34,693 bases of DNA. It comes from Acidobacteriota bacterium. Lineage in GTDB: Bacteria; Acidobacteriota; Blastocatellia; RBC074. The notes below the pieces were generated by a model. The model saw only the letters and a program-made list of their open reading frames with translations, made no database searches and had not been told where the DNA came from. Every line of letters starts with the position of its first letter. Position 1 is the first letter of the stretch. The stretch covers positions 1-34,693 of the forward strand of contig JAEUQO010000276.1 in the NCBI GenBank assembly GCA_016789605.1, given 5' to 3'. This document shows, piece by piece, positions 17,502 to 26,125 of this stretch. The translations under genes and the position numbers were made by a program.

Positions 17502-18746
17502 TTACGCAGCGGCTTTGGCGGCGCGGCTGATTCCGACGGCGCTTTCAAACGCAGACAATTTCGGTTCGATGGATTGCAGTTCTTCCAGCGTCAACGCTTC
17601 CTGCGTCTTCAACCCGTTGCCGGTAATGGCAATGACAATGCGATCTTTGGCGGTCAACCGGCCTTGTGCGATCAGCTTCTTCGTCACGGCCAGCGTCGTT
17701 CCGCCTGCCGTCTCGGTGAAAATGCCTTCGGTTTCGGCCAGCAACTTGATGGCGTCAATGATTTCGGCGTCACTGACATCTTCTGACCAGCCGCCCGTAT
17801 TGGTAATGACGCCCGTAGCAAAATAGCCATCCGCCGGGTTTCCAATGGCCAGGGACTTCGCAATCGTATTCGGTTTGACCGGGCGAATGTCGCGCGTGCC
17901 GGCTTTGACGGCGGCGGCAATCGGATTGCAGCCCGTCGCTTGCGCGCCGTAAAAGCGCGTCTGCGTCTCTTCGATCAAGCCCAGCTTCGCCAGTTCGCCA
18001 AAAGCCTTATAAATTTTCGTGATCAACGATCCGCCCGCCATCGGCACAACGACCGCGTCAGGCGCTTGCCAGCCCAATTGCTCGGCAATTTCATAACCAA
18101 ACGTTTTCGAACCTTCGCCATAGAACGGACGCAAATTCACGTTCACAAATCCGATGCGATGACGCCCGGCGATTTCGCTGCACAAGCGATTGACGTCATC
18201 GTAATTGCCCTGCACGGGCACGACGTTGGCACCGAAAATCTGTGTGCCCAGAACTTTGCTTTTTTCCAGATTGTCCGGGATCAAAATGTAGGCGGGGAAA
18301 CCTGCCGCGGCAGCATTGGCGGCCACGGAATTGGCCAGGTTGCCCGTGGAAGCGCAACCGACAGCTTCAAACTTGAATTCGCGGGCTTTGGACAGCGCCA
18401 CCGCAACCACGCGATCTTTGAACGACAGGGTCGGATGTTGCACCGCGTCGTTTTTGATGTATAGCTCGCCCACACCGAGCGCTTTGGCCAGCCGCTCGGC
18501 ACGAACGAGCGGTGTACATCCGGTTTGCAAACCCACCGCGGGGTCGCCATCCAACGGCAACAACTCACGATACCGCCACATCGTTTTCGGGCGGCTGGCA
18601 ATTTCTTCGCGCGTCAATTGGGTCTTGATCGCCGCGTAATCGTAATCAACTTCCAACGGACCAAAGCATTCTTCACAAATTGCCACCGGTTCGACCGGAT
18701 ACGGCGCACCGCACTCGCGGCATTTCAATCCCTTCACAAAACTCAT
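17502..18746 (-). CDS. Threonine-synthase-like PLP enzyme; candidate homocysteine synthase
   Basis: 414 residues from ATG 18746, with GGAGG five bases upstream. An N-terminal zinc ribbon has Cys9/Cys12 and Cys24/Cys27 (CREC, CEEC). A type II PLP fold follows, with Lys110 in HPTLSFKDR binding PLP and STGNLANS (133-140) holding its phosphate. Classical ThrC reads SFKDRG and STGNTSAS, so this belongs to a divergent subfamily. By my recollection similar proteins occur in Actinobacteria beside small MoaD/ThiS carriers. By homology alone it would convert O-phosphohomoserine to threonine. The tandem SAM-II riboswitches upstream and the sulfur carrier downstream suggest it may use a carrier thiocarboxylate to make homocysteine. 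That function is inferred; threonine synthase remains the default annotation. Confidence 0.85.
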   Translation of the reverse strand: MSFVKGLKCRECGAPYPVEPVAICEECFGPLEVDYDYAAIKTQLTREEIASRPKTMWRYRELLPLDGDPAVGLQTGCTPLVRAERLAKALGVGELYIKNDAVQHPTLSFKDRVVAVALSKAREFKFEAVGCASTGNLANSVAANAAAAGFPAYILIPDNLEKSKVLGTQIFGANVVPVQGNYDDVNRLCSEIAGRHRIGFVNVNLRPFYGEGSKTFGYEIAEQLGWQAPDAVVVPMAGGSLITKIYKAFGELAKLGLIEETQTRFYGAQATGCNPIAAAVKAGTRDIRPVKPNTIAKSLAIGNPADGYFATGVITNTGGWSEDVSDAEIIDAIKLLAETEGIFTETAGGTTLAVTKKLIAQGRLTAKDRIVIAITGNGLKTQEALTLEELQSIEPKLSAFESAVGISRAAKAAA

Positions 18747-18789
18747 GCTGTCCTCCAAGAATCCGGCGGCCTCGGCCCCGGCGCTGTCT

Positions 18790-18835
18790 TAAAAGTAAAA
18801 AGGCCCTGCGCTAAAGTTGTAGCGCAGGGCCTTTT
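18790..18835 (-). terminator. Intrinsic terminator of riboswitch unit B
   Basis: On the minus strand a 16-pair perfect stem AAAAGGCCCTGCGCTA / TAGCGCAGGGCCTTTT (plus 18820-18835 and 18798-18813) with the loop CAACTT is followed by TTTTTACTTTT. This is a textbook Rho-independent terminator, placed between aptamer B and the ribosome binding site of the thrC-like gene. That is the arrangement of a transcriptional OFF switch. Confidence 0.92.
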
Positions 18836-18849
18836 GATAGATTTCGTGT

Positions 18850-18905
18850 CCCGCAGCTCTTTAGCAGTTTTTTTAAGTGGAGCAAGTCGCTGTAAATCGC
18901 CACTT
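18850..18905 (-). promoter_or_regulatory. SAM-II-type riboswitch aptamer, unit B (proximal)
   Basis: On the minus strand P1 is AAGTGG (18900-18905) with CCACTT (18875-18880), six pairs. The loop has the conserved GATTTA and TTGC, and the 3' part has the conserved GCTAAA (18860-18865). The pseudoknot pairs CAGC in the loop (18889-18892) with GCTG (18854-18857) in the 3' part. It keeps the same layout as unit A but with changed bases in both P1 and the pseudoknot that preserve pairing. The A-rich linker departs somewhat from the consensus, so ligand affinity may differ from unit A. Confidence 0.78.
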
Positions 18906-18952
18906 CTGATTGTCAATGCCGTTGCAGGCGTTGCGTCGCCAACCTGACGGCA

Positions 18953-18993
18953 GAAAGTGAAAAAGCCCCGCGCTGAAACCGTGCGCGAGGCTT
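18953..18993 (-). terminator. Intrinsic terminator of riboswitch unit A
   Basis: On the minus strand AAGCCTCGCGC (18983-18993) pairs with GCGCGGGGCTT (18963-18973), eleven pairs with one G-U, loop ACGGTTTCA, followed by TTTCACTTT. It follows aptamer A directly. The upstream GAGG near 18999 can also pair with CCTC of this stem, a possible anti-terminator that would compete with the SAM-bound pseudoknot. Confidence 0.85.
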
Positions 18994-19000
18994 GAATCCT

Positions 19001-19055
19001 CAAGGCGGTTTAGCGTTTTGTTTAACGTGGAGCAATTTGCCTTAAATCACCACAG
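19001..19055 (-). promoter_or_regulatory. SAM-II-type riboswitch aptamer, unit A (distal)
   Basis: On the minus strand P1 is TGTGG (19050-19054) with CCACG (19026-19030). Between them lie TGATTTAA and ATTGC, and after P1 comes CCACGTTAAACAA then CGCTAAA (tttagc at 19009-19014 on plus). These blocks match the SAM-II (metA-type) consensus I know from Alphaproteobacteria almost word for word. The pseudoknot pairs AAGGC (19039-19043) with GCCTT (19002-19006). SAM-II senses S-adenosylmethionine and normally represses methionine-synthesis genes. The switch lies about 255 bases before the thrC-like gene and precedes terminator A. Confidence 0.88.
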
Positions 19056-19072
19056 CTAATCTGATGGGGCGG

Positions 19073-19102
19073 ACGATACACCGCCGTAGAAAATCCTGTC
19101 AA
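19073..19102 (-). promoter_or_regulatory. Promoter of the riboswitch-thrC-like-carrier operon
   Basis: On the minus strand TTGACA (19097-19102), 18 bases, then TATCGT (19073-19078) followed by CCGCC. The transcript would begin near 19066, about ten bases before aptamer A, so both riboswitch units are in the leader. Confidence 0.65.
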
Positions 19103-19127
19103 GTCAACATACGGAATTTTTATAGTC

Positions 19128-19155
19128 TTGACAAAAAGATTTACCGGACTATGAT
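19128..19155 (+). promoter_or_regulatory. Promoter of the peroxiredoxin gene
   Basis: A consensus TTGACA (19128-19133), 16 bases, then TATGAT (19150-19155) followed by TCCGC. It is divergent from the riboswitch promoter; the two -35 boxes lie 25 bases apart. The leader to ATG 19292 is about 130 bases and shows no obvious riboswitch motif. Confidence 0.7.
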
Positions 19156-19291
19156 TCCGCTCTCGCTATGACTCATACTTTCCTTACAAAGCGTTTCTGT
19201 CTCTGCATTCGTTCCCGCGCTTGTTGTTGTTGTCGGTAAACAACCCGACTTTCCCTTTACCCAATCAACCCCAACCAAAGGAGAAAGATTT

Positions 19292-19927
19292 ATGTCTATT
19301 CGCATAGGCGATACCGCGCCAGATTTCACAGCACAAACCACTGAAGGCACCATCACTTTTCACGAATGGCTTGGCGACAGTTGGGGCGTCTTATTCTCGC
19401 ATCCCAAGGATTTCACACCGGTTTGCACGACCGAACTGGGTGAAGCCGCGCGTTTGAAACCCGAATTCGACAAACGCAACGTCAAGATCATCGGCCTGAG
19501 CGTGGACCCTTCCGATTCGCATCACAAATGGGCGGAAGACATCGCAGAAACCCAAGGCCACGCGTTGAACTTCCCGGTCATTGCCGACGCCGACAAGAAA
19601 GTTTCCGACCTTTACGAAATGATCCATCCGAATGCCAGCGATACTTTCACGGTGCGTTCGGTCTTTGTCATCGGCCCGGACAAAAAGGTCAAACTGACGC
19701 TTACGTATCCGGCCAGCACCGGACGTAACTTCGCCGAGATTTTGCGCGTGATTGATTCGCTGCAACTGACGGCGAAATACAGCGTGGCCACGCCCGTCAA
19801 CTGGAAAGACGGCGACGACGTCATCATCGTACCGGCGGTTTCTGACGAAGCAGCCAAAGAGAAATTCCCTGGCGGTTGGAAAACGATCAAGCCCTATTTG
19901 CGTGTTGTTCCGCAGCCGGGCAAATAA
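19292..19927 (+). CDS. 1-Cys peroxiredoxin (Prx6-type)
   Basis: 211 residues; AAAGGAGAAAG ends five bases before the ATG. Peroxidatic Cys45 lies in HPKDFTPVCTTEL, the exact context of the Prx6 group. The C-terminal dimerisation part has VATPVNWKDGDDVIIVP and ends GGWKTIKPYLR, also typical of Prx6. No other cysteine is visible, which fits the 1-Cys type. It reduces hydrogen peroxide and organic hydroperoxides in the cytoplasm. It has its own promoter, divergent from the SAM-regulated operon, and is followed by the inverted repeat before cysM. Confidence 0.93.
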   Translation: MSIRIGDTAPDFTAQTTEGTITFHEWLGDSWGVLFSHPKDFTPVCTTELGEAARLKPEFDKRNVKIIGLSVDPSDSHHKWAEDIAETQGHALNFPVIADADKKVSDLYEMIHPNASDTFTVRSVFVIGPDKKVKLTLTYPASTGRNFAEILRVIDSLQLTAKYSVATPVNWKDGDDVIIVPAVSDEAAKEKFPGGWKTIKPYLRVVPQPGK

Positions 19928-19936
19928 CCTGCGCGT

Positions 19937-20014
19937 CATTTTCCATTTGTCATTTGAAAGTGGCCATTTGTTACAGATGAAACCCGGCAACTGAAAAATG
20001 ACAAATGGAAAATG
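19937..20014. repeat. 19-bp perfect inverted repeat between peroxiredoxin and cysM
   Basis: CATTTTCCATTTGTCATTT (19937-19955) is repeated as its exact reverse complement at 19996-20014, with a 40-base loop. The arms are built from CATTTTCC/CATTTGTC-like words, and another CCATTTG lies in the loop. It ends 20 bases before the cysM start and contains the alternative in-frame ATG at 20005. There is no T-run after it. Confidence 0.8.
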
Positions 20015-20034
20015 AACGGCTTCACACTGCTGTT

Positions 20035-20970
20035 ATGGCGATTCAAAGTGCAACGTCTGCCCCTCACTCTGGCGTTTCATCCCTTCCCGATTTGATCGGC
20101 AACACGCCGCTGTTGCGCCTCAATCATCTCAATCCCAATCCCAAAGTAGAAATTTACGCCAAAGCTGAATGGGCCAATCCCGGCGGTTCGGTCAAAGATC
20201 GCCCGGCGCTGAAAATGATTCGGGAAGCCGAACATGCTGGCCTGTTGACCAAAGAGAAAACGATCATTGATGCAACCAGCGGCAATACAGGCATTGCCTA
20301 TGCAATGATCGGCGCTGCGCTTGGTTACAAAGTCGAGTTGTGTTTACCGCAAAATGCCAGCGCTGAGCGCAAACGAATTCTACAAGCATATGGCGCGCGC
20401 GTAGTGTTAACCGATCCGATGTCGGGCACAGATGGCGCCATTCTGGAAGTTCGTCGCCGCGTCGCAGAATCGCCGGACAAGTACGTTTATCTGGATCAAT
20501 ACAACAATCCCGCCAACTGGCAATCGCATTACGAAACGACAGGCATTGAAATCTTCCAGCAAACCGCCGGACGCATTACGCACTTTGTCGCTGGCTTGGG
20601 CACTAGCGGCACGTTTGTCGGTGTCAGTCGTCGCTTGCGCGAATTGAAGCCCGAAGCGCGCCTGATTTCGATGCAACCGGATTCGCCCTATCACGGTCTG
20701 GAAGGCATGAAGCACATGCTAACGGCAATCGTGCCCGGCATTTATGACGCAACGCTGGCAGATGAAGAGCTGGAAGTAATGACCGAAGACGCACATGCCA
20801 TGGTGCGCCAACTGGCCAAACGCGAAGGCTGGTTTGTGGGCGTTTCAGCGGCAGCCAACATCGTGGCAGCGCTGAAAGTCGCCGAACAGCTTGAGCAAGG
20901 TGTCATTGTCACGATCCTGTGCGACGGCGGCAGCCGTTATTTGAGCGAAAAATTCTGGACGGAAGAATGA
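20035..20970 (+). CDS. cysM: Cysteine synthase, CysM type (sulfur-carrier dependent likely)
   Basis: 311 residues from ATG 20035. An in-frame ATG at 20005 lies in the inverted repeat and was not chosen, though neither has a clear Shine-Dalgarno. PLP lysine is Lys54 in NPGGSVKDRPA, and TSGNTGIA (81-88) binds its phosphate. QYNNPANWQSHYETTG and ITHFVAGLGTSGT closely follow the Mycobacterium tuberculosis CysM wording. That enzyme uses O-phosphoserine and the CysO thiocarboxylate to make a CysO-cysteine adduct. Context supports the same here: the next gene is a Mec-like JAMM protease (ATGA overlap), then a carrier-E1-rhodanese fusion. A classical sulfide-dependent OASS-B is the alternative. Confidence 0.9.
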   Translation: MAIQSATSAPHSGVSSLPDLIGNTPLLRLNHLNPNPKVEIYAKAEWANPGGSVKDRPALKMIREAEHAGLLTKEKTIIDATSGNTGIAYAMIGAALGYKVELCLPQNASAERKRILQAYGARVVLTDPMSGTDGAILEVRRRVAESPDKYVYLDQYNNPANWQSHYETTGIEIFQQTAGRITHFVAGLGTSGTFVGVSRRLRELKPEARLISMQPDSPYHGLEGMKHMLTAIVPGIYDATLADEELEVMTEDAHAMVRQLAKREGWFVGVSAAANIVAALKVAEQLEQGVIVTILCDGGSRYLSEKFWTEE

Positions 20971-21392
20971 GCGTAAGACTAACCACAGATCATCTCGAAA
21001 CCATCCGGCAACATGGCGAGCGCACATTCCCCGAAGAGTGCGGCGGCTTGTTGCTAGGCGTGGTGGAAAACGGCGAACGCGTAATTCGTGATGTGTTGCC
21101 GCTGGAAAACATTCGCAAGGATTCGCGCCACAATCGCGTGGAACTGAACCCGCTGGATTACGCCAAGGCCGAGCGCGAAGCCGCCAAACGCGATCTGGGT
21201 GTTTGGGGGTATTACCACTCGCATCCGAATCATCCGGCGATTCCTTCGGGCTTTGATCTGGATCACGCGCCGTTTGTGGAATGGTCGTATCTGATTGTTT
21301 CGGTGCGCGACGGCAAAGCTGAAGAAGTGCGTGCCTGGACGGTGCGCGAAGACCGCTCACAATTCGATGAAGAAGAGATTATCAACGCTTGA
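20967..21392 (+). CDS. mec: JAMM/MPN+ metalloprotease, Mec-like
   Basis: 141 residues from ATG 20967, overlapping the cysM stop as ATGA. The zinc site is complete: Glu24 in FPEECGGLLLG, then the HxH-x7-S-x2-D motif as His84, His86, Ser94 and Asp97 (YYHSHPNHPAIPSGFD). The family cleaves after a diglycine. In M. tuberculosis Mec releases cysteine from CysO-Cys. Here it may also expose the GG of the internal carrier in the following fusion protein and remove the Cys-Ala cap of the carrier at 17095. Its place between cysM and the carrier-E1 gene strongly supports a role in carrier chemistry, not general proteolysis. Confidence 0.93.
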   Translation: MSVRLTTDHLETIRQHGERTFPEECGGLLLGVVENGERVIRDVLPLENIRKDSRHNRVELNPLDYAKAEREAAKRDLGVWGYYHSHPNHPAIPSGFDLDHAPFVEWSYLIVSVRDGKAEEVRAWTVREDRSQFDEEEIINA

Positions 21393-21406
21393 AAACTAAA
21401 ATCCCG

Positions 21407-21472
21407 TCCACGAAGTAACACGAAGAAGCACGAAGTTTTGACGCTTCGTGAACCTTCGCGTCACTTCGTGGA
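21407..21472. repeat. Mirror array of CACGAAG/CTTCGTG words with 10-base period
   Basis: CACGAAG occurs at 21409, 21419 and 21429, spaced exactly ten bases. Its complement CTTCGTG (or CTTCGCG) occurs at 21444, 21454 and 21464, also spaced ten. The outer arms TCCACGAAGT (21407-21416) and ACTTCGTGGA (21463-21472) pair perfectly. The whole can fold into one hairpin just 5' of the ribosome binding site (21481) of the fusion gene, so it could influence that gene's translation. Confidence 0.8.
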
Positions 21473-21495
21473 TGAACCAAGAGGAGAAAATCGAA

Positions 21496-22958
<1,463 letters not shown>

Positions 22959-22959
<1 letters not shown>

Positions 22960-24020
22960 TGCTGCCCGTCATGTCCTTGCTGATCGAAGAAAACGTGCCG
23001 CTCGCGCCGATGACCACGTTGCACATCGGCGGAGCGGCACGTTTTTTTGCCGAAGCGCAACACGAACACGAATTGCTCGAAGCTTTTGCTTTTGCGACCG
23101 AGCGGCAATTGCCCGTTTTCGTTTTGGGTGGCGGCAGCAACGTACTGATCGCCGATGACGGCTTTTGCGGTTTGGTTGTGCGTGTGGCGCTTCGCGGCAT
23201 CACCTGGAACAATGACGACGATCAAACGACAGTCACCGCTAATGCAGGCGAAAGCTGGGACAATTTTGTGCGGCAATGCGTCGCACGAAATCTGGCAGGC
23301 ATTGAATGCCTGAGCGGGATCCCCGGTTTGGTGGGCGGAACGCCAGTGCAAAACGTTGGCGCGTATGGACAGGAAGTCAGCGAGACAATCGTCGCCGTGC
23401 GCGCATATGACCGCCAAGCCAACCAGGTTGTGACGTTGGATAACACTGCCTGCGGCTTTCGCTATCGCACAAGCATTTTCAATACGACAGAAAAAGATCG
23501 TTACGTGGTGCTGGCGGTGACGTACGCGCTGAAACCAAACGGCGAACCGACACTGCGCTACCCCGATGTGAAAAACTATTTCGCTGGGCGAACTGAGTGG
23601 CCGTCACTGGCTGAAGTTCGTCAGGCCGTCATTGAAATCCGCGCGCGCAAAGGAATGGTCATTCAAGCCGATGACCCTGATTGCCGCAGCGCCGGATCAT
23701 TTTTCAAAAATCCGATTCTGGCGGCAGAAACCTTGGCCAAGCTCGAAGCCGCCGCAAAGACCAAGCCTCCGAGTTTTTCTGCCGAACCCGGAAAAGTGAA
23801 AGTCCCCGCCGCCTGGCTGATCGAACACGCGGGATTTCAGAAAGGCTACGTCAAAGGCCGCGCAGGTATTTCGTCAAAACACACACTGGCTTTGATCAAT
23901 CGCGGAAATGCCAGCGCCAGCGATGTGCTGGCTTTAGTGGCAGAAATTCAGCAACAGGTAAATGAACGGTTCGGCGTTTGGCTGATGCCGGAACCAATCT
24001 TCGTCGGCTTCAATTCTTGA
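22959..24020 (+). CDS. murB: UDP-N-acetylenolpyruvoylglucosamine reductase
   Basis: 353 residues from ATG 22959, overlapping the previous stop as TGATG; a second ATG at 22971 (MSLLIEENVPL) is also possible. The FAD-binding region has VFVLGGGSNVLIADDG and GIPGLVGGTPVQNVGAYGQE. Later come CRSAGSFFKNP with the catalytic Ser, and MPEPIFVGF with a conserved Glu. It reduces UDP-GlcNAc-enolpyruvate to UDP-MurNAc with NADPH. It appears to be the last gene of the cysM-mec-carrier/E1 group. Its last 11 bases overlap the end of murA on the other strand. Confidence 0.95.
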
Positions 24021-25269
24021 CGCGCTCGATTTCAGCTCCAACCGTGCGCAGCTTCTCTTCGATCTTCTCGTAACCGCGATCAATGTGATAAACGCGGTCA
24101 ATCCAGGTTTCGCCTTCGGCGGCCAATCCAGCCAGCACCAGCGAAGCCGAAGCGCGCAAATCCGACGCAATCAATTGCGCACCGGTCAGCGGTGTTGGCC
24201 CGTGCACATAGGCCGAATGTCCATGCACGCGAATGCGCGCGCCCAAACGCTGCAATTCGCTGGCGTGCATAAAACGATTTTCGAAGATCATTTCGGTGAC
24301 CACAGCATCGCCTTCGGCTTGCGTCATCAAGGCCATGTATTGCGCCTGCATGTCGGTGGGGAATCCGGGGTGAACCGCGGTCGTGACGTCCCTGGCTTGC
24401 AGCTTGCCGCGCACCGAGACGCGCAATGTACGTTCGTCAGGTTGTTCGATTTCGACACCGACAGCACGCAACTTGTCTATCACCGCCATCAGATGTGTGG
24501 GATTACATTGTGTAATTTCGAGTTCGCCGCCTGTAATTGCCGCAGCGACGATGAACGTTCCCGTTTCGATGCGGTCGGGAATGATGGTGTGTTCTGCGCC
24601 GCCGAGCGCGTCAACGCCGGTAATGGTCATCGTCGGAGTGCCTGCGCCTTCGATGTGGGCTCCCATTTTGGTCAGCAATTCGGCCAGGTCTGTAATTTCA
24701 GGTTCGCAAGCGGCGTTGAAAATGCGTGTGACACCATTGGCCAGAGCGGCTGCCATCATCACGTTTTCCGTGCCGGTCACCGTAACGATTTCAAAGGTGA
24801 CATCTGCGCCACGTAAGCGTTCTGCTTTGGCCACAATCACGCCGTTTTGCATCTCGACGGTGGCGCCCAATTTTTCCAACGCCATCAAATGTAAATCTAT
24901 GGGTCGTTGTCCAATTGCGCATCCGCCCGGCAAGCTGACACGCGCTTCGCCAAAACGCGCGACCAACGGCCCCAGCGCCAACACCGAAGCGCGCATGGTT
25001 TTGACCAGTTCGTAGGGCGCTTCGTAATGCTCGACCGTTCCGGCGTTGATGCGATGCGTACGCAGCTCTGGCACTAGCACGGTTGCGCCTAAATCTTCCA
25101 GCAAACGCCGCATCGTGATCAGATCGCGGACGTAAGGCACATTGCGCAAAGTGACGGTTTCGGGCGTGAGCAGCGCTGCGGCCAGACAGGGCAAGGCCGA
25201 ATTCTTCGCGCCGCTGATGGCCACGCTGCCGTGCAGGCGTTTTCCACCAAGGATGCGGAATTTATCCAT
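24010..25269 (-). CDS. murA: UDP-N-acetylglucosamine 1-carboxyvinyltransferase
   Basis: 419 residues. Lys22 in SGAKNSALP is the conserved substrate residue. The catalytic cysteine, Cys117, lies in VSLPGGCAIGQRPIDLH, which means it should be sensitive to fosfomycin-type inhibitors by family knowledge. Repeated segments of the EPSP-synthase fold are visible (GGELEITQCNPTHL). It transfers enolpyruvate from PEP to UDP-GlcNAc, the first committed step of peptidoglycan synthesis; murB, which follows in the pathway, faces it tail to tail with an 11-base overlap. The response regulator gene is 21 bases upstream on the same strand. Confidence 0.95.
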   Translation of the reverse strand: MDKFRILGGKRLHGSVAISGAKNSALPCLAAALLTPETVTLRNVPYVRDLITMRRLLEDLGATVLVPELRTHRINAGTVEHYEAPYELVKTMRASVLALGPLVARFGEARVSLPGGCAIGQRPIDLHLMALEKLGATVEMQNGVIVAKAERLRGADVTFEIVTVTGTENVMMAAALANGVTRIFNAACEPEITDLAELLTKMGAHIEGAGTPTMTITGVDALGGAEHTIIPDRIETGTFIVAAAITGGELEITQCNPTHLMAVIDKLRAVGVEIEQPDERTLRVSVRGKLQARDVTTAVHPGFPTDMQAQYMALMTQAEGDAVVTEMIFENRFMHASELQRLGARIRVHGHSAYVHGPTPLTGAQLIASDLRASASLVLAGLAAEGETWIDRVYHIDRGYEKIEEKLRTVGAEIERVKN

Positions 25270-25290
25270 AACGGGGATGTGATCAGGGAA

Positions 25291-25650
25291 TTATTTGAGA
25301 GCGAGCCGACGAACGGCTTCGACCAGGTCTGAGACCTCAAATGGTTTTTCGATGAAGGCATCGCACGCGCTTTGCACCAACCGCGACTTTTCACTGTTAT
25401 GCTGGCCGCTGACCGCCAAAACCTTGATGCTGGCCAATTGTGGATCGGCCTTGATACGGCGTGTGGCTTCCACCCCATCCATGACTGGCATGTCCAGATC
25501 CATCACGATCACGTCGGGGTGTTCCAGCGCAGCAACTCTGATCGCCTCCAACCCATTGGCGGCAATCGCAATGTTGTAATCGTCTTCCAGCGCGTAGGTG
25601 AGCATCCGGCGAACGCCTTCCATGTCATCTACGATCAATACTTTAGTCAC
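25291..25650 (-). CDS. Single-domain response regulator (CheY-like)
   Basis: 119 residues from the GTG at 25650, with GAGGTG four bases upstream; longer readings extend into non-homologous sequence. It opens VTKVLIVDDMEGVRRML with the acidic pair Asp9-Asp10. The phosphoacceptor is Asp51 in VIVMDLDMPVMDG, the conserved Ser lies in VLAVSGQ, and the conserved Lys in FIEKPFE. There is no output domain. The cognate kinase is not in the window. It lies 21 bases upstream of murA on the same strand and probably shares its transcript. A long leader of about 330 bases separates it from a likely promoter. Confidence 0.92.
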   Translation of the reverse strand: MTKVLIVDDMEGVRRMLTYALEDDYNIAIAANGLEAIRVAALEHPDVIVMDLDMPVMDGVEATRRIKADPQLASIKVLAVSGQHNSEKSRLVQSACDAFIEKPFEVSDLVEAVRRLALK

Positions 25651-25981
25651 GCGACACCTCGACGGAGATAGTAATTCAAGCCCTGTCTCGCCTATGACGA
25701 ACAAGCCAGAAAAACTGGCACCATTACCAGCCTGATTGGGGGTTGGATACGAAAGAGGAAGCTGTCCGGCCCCAAAAGAAATAGTCCCCGCGGGACCAAA
25801 TTCGCTTTGGGGTAAGCACGAGAACAATACGCGCCGGAACTGTACCGGTCGGCACCAACCGGCAGGCACGCTGGCCGAACTTCAGAACCGCGTTGATCCG
25901 GGGCAAACGATTCATCGCGCGTTTCCTACTTTCGTACTGGTGAACGGCAGGACTGCCGTTTAGGGGTCGTTGAACGTGCGG
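25651..25981. other. Non-coding leader region upstream of the response regulator
   Basis: No convincing gene is found on either strand; the short open frames lack codon bias and homology features. If the promoter at 25982-26011 is used, this is a leader of roughly 320 bases on the minus strand. It contains a small hairpin (CCGGT...ACCGG around 25845-25862 in plus coordinates). I saw no match to a riboswitch class I know, including c-di-GMP (GEMM) types, but did not fold the whole. Confidence 0.4.
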
Positions 25982-26011
25982 ATTATAAACAGATCAGGAA
26001 AATTTTGTACA
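25982..26011 (-). promoter_or_regulatory. Putative promoter for the response regulator-murA transcript
   Basis: On the minus strand TGTACA (26006-26011), 18 bases, then TATAAT (25982-25987) followed by CCGCAC. The -10 is perfect and shares the CCGC extension with other promoters of this window; the -35 is weak. Confidence 0.55.
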
Positions 26012-26125
26012 GTCGCTGAGGCCTTCTACGCCATTCATCTTTTCGTCTGCCTTTTCGCGTTTTTCGCGGCTAAGCCACCTGATGAACATTCGCGCGCTCT
26101 ATCTTCAGGGATTCTGTGGTCACGG

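Noticed and set aside
18790..19055. T-box or amino-acid attenuator upstream of the thrC-like gene
   Set aside because: No T-box sequence or leader peptide with repeated Thr/Ile/Met codons is visible; the SAM-II core fits far better.
20005..20034. Upstream ATG for cysM
   Set aside because: It lies in the right arm of the 19-bp inverted repeat and adds residues before the family start; not fully excluded.
21409..21470. Possible CRISPR-like array
   Set aside because: Units are 7 bases with 3-base gaps and half are inverted; no cas genes and no spacers.
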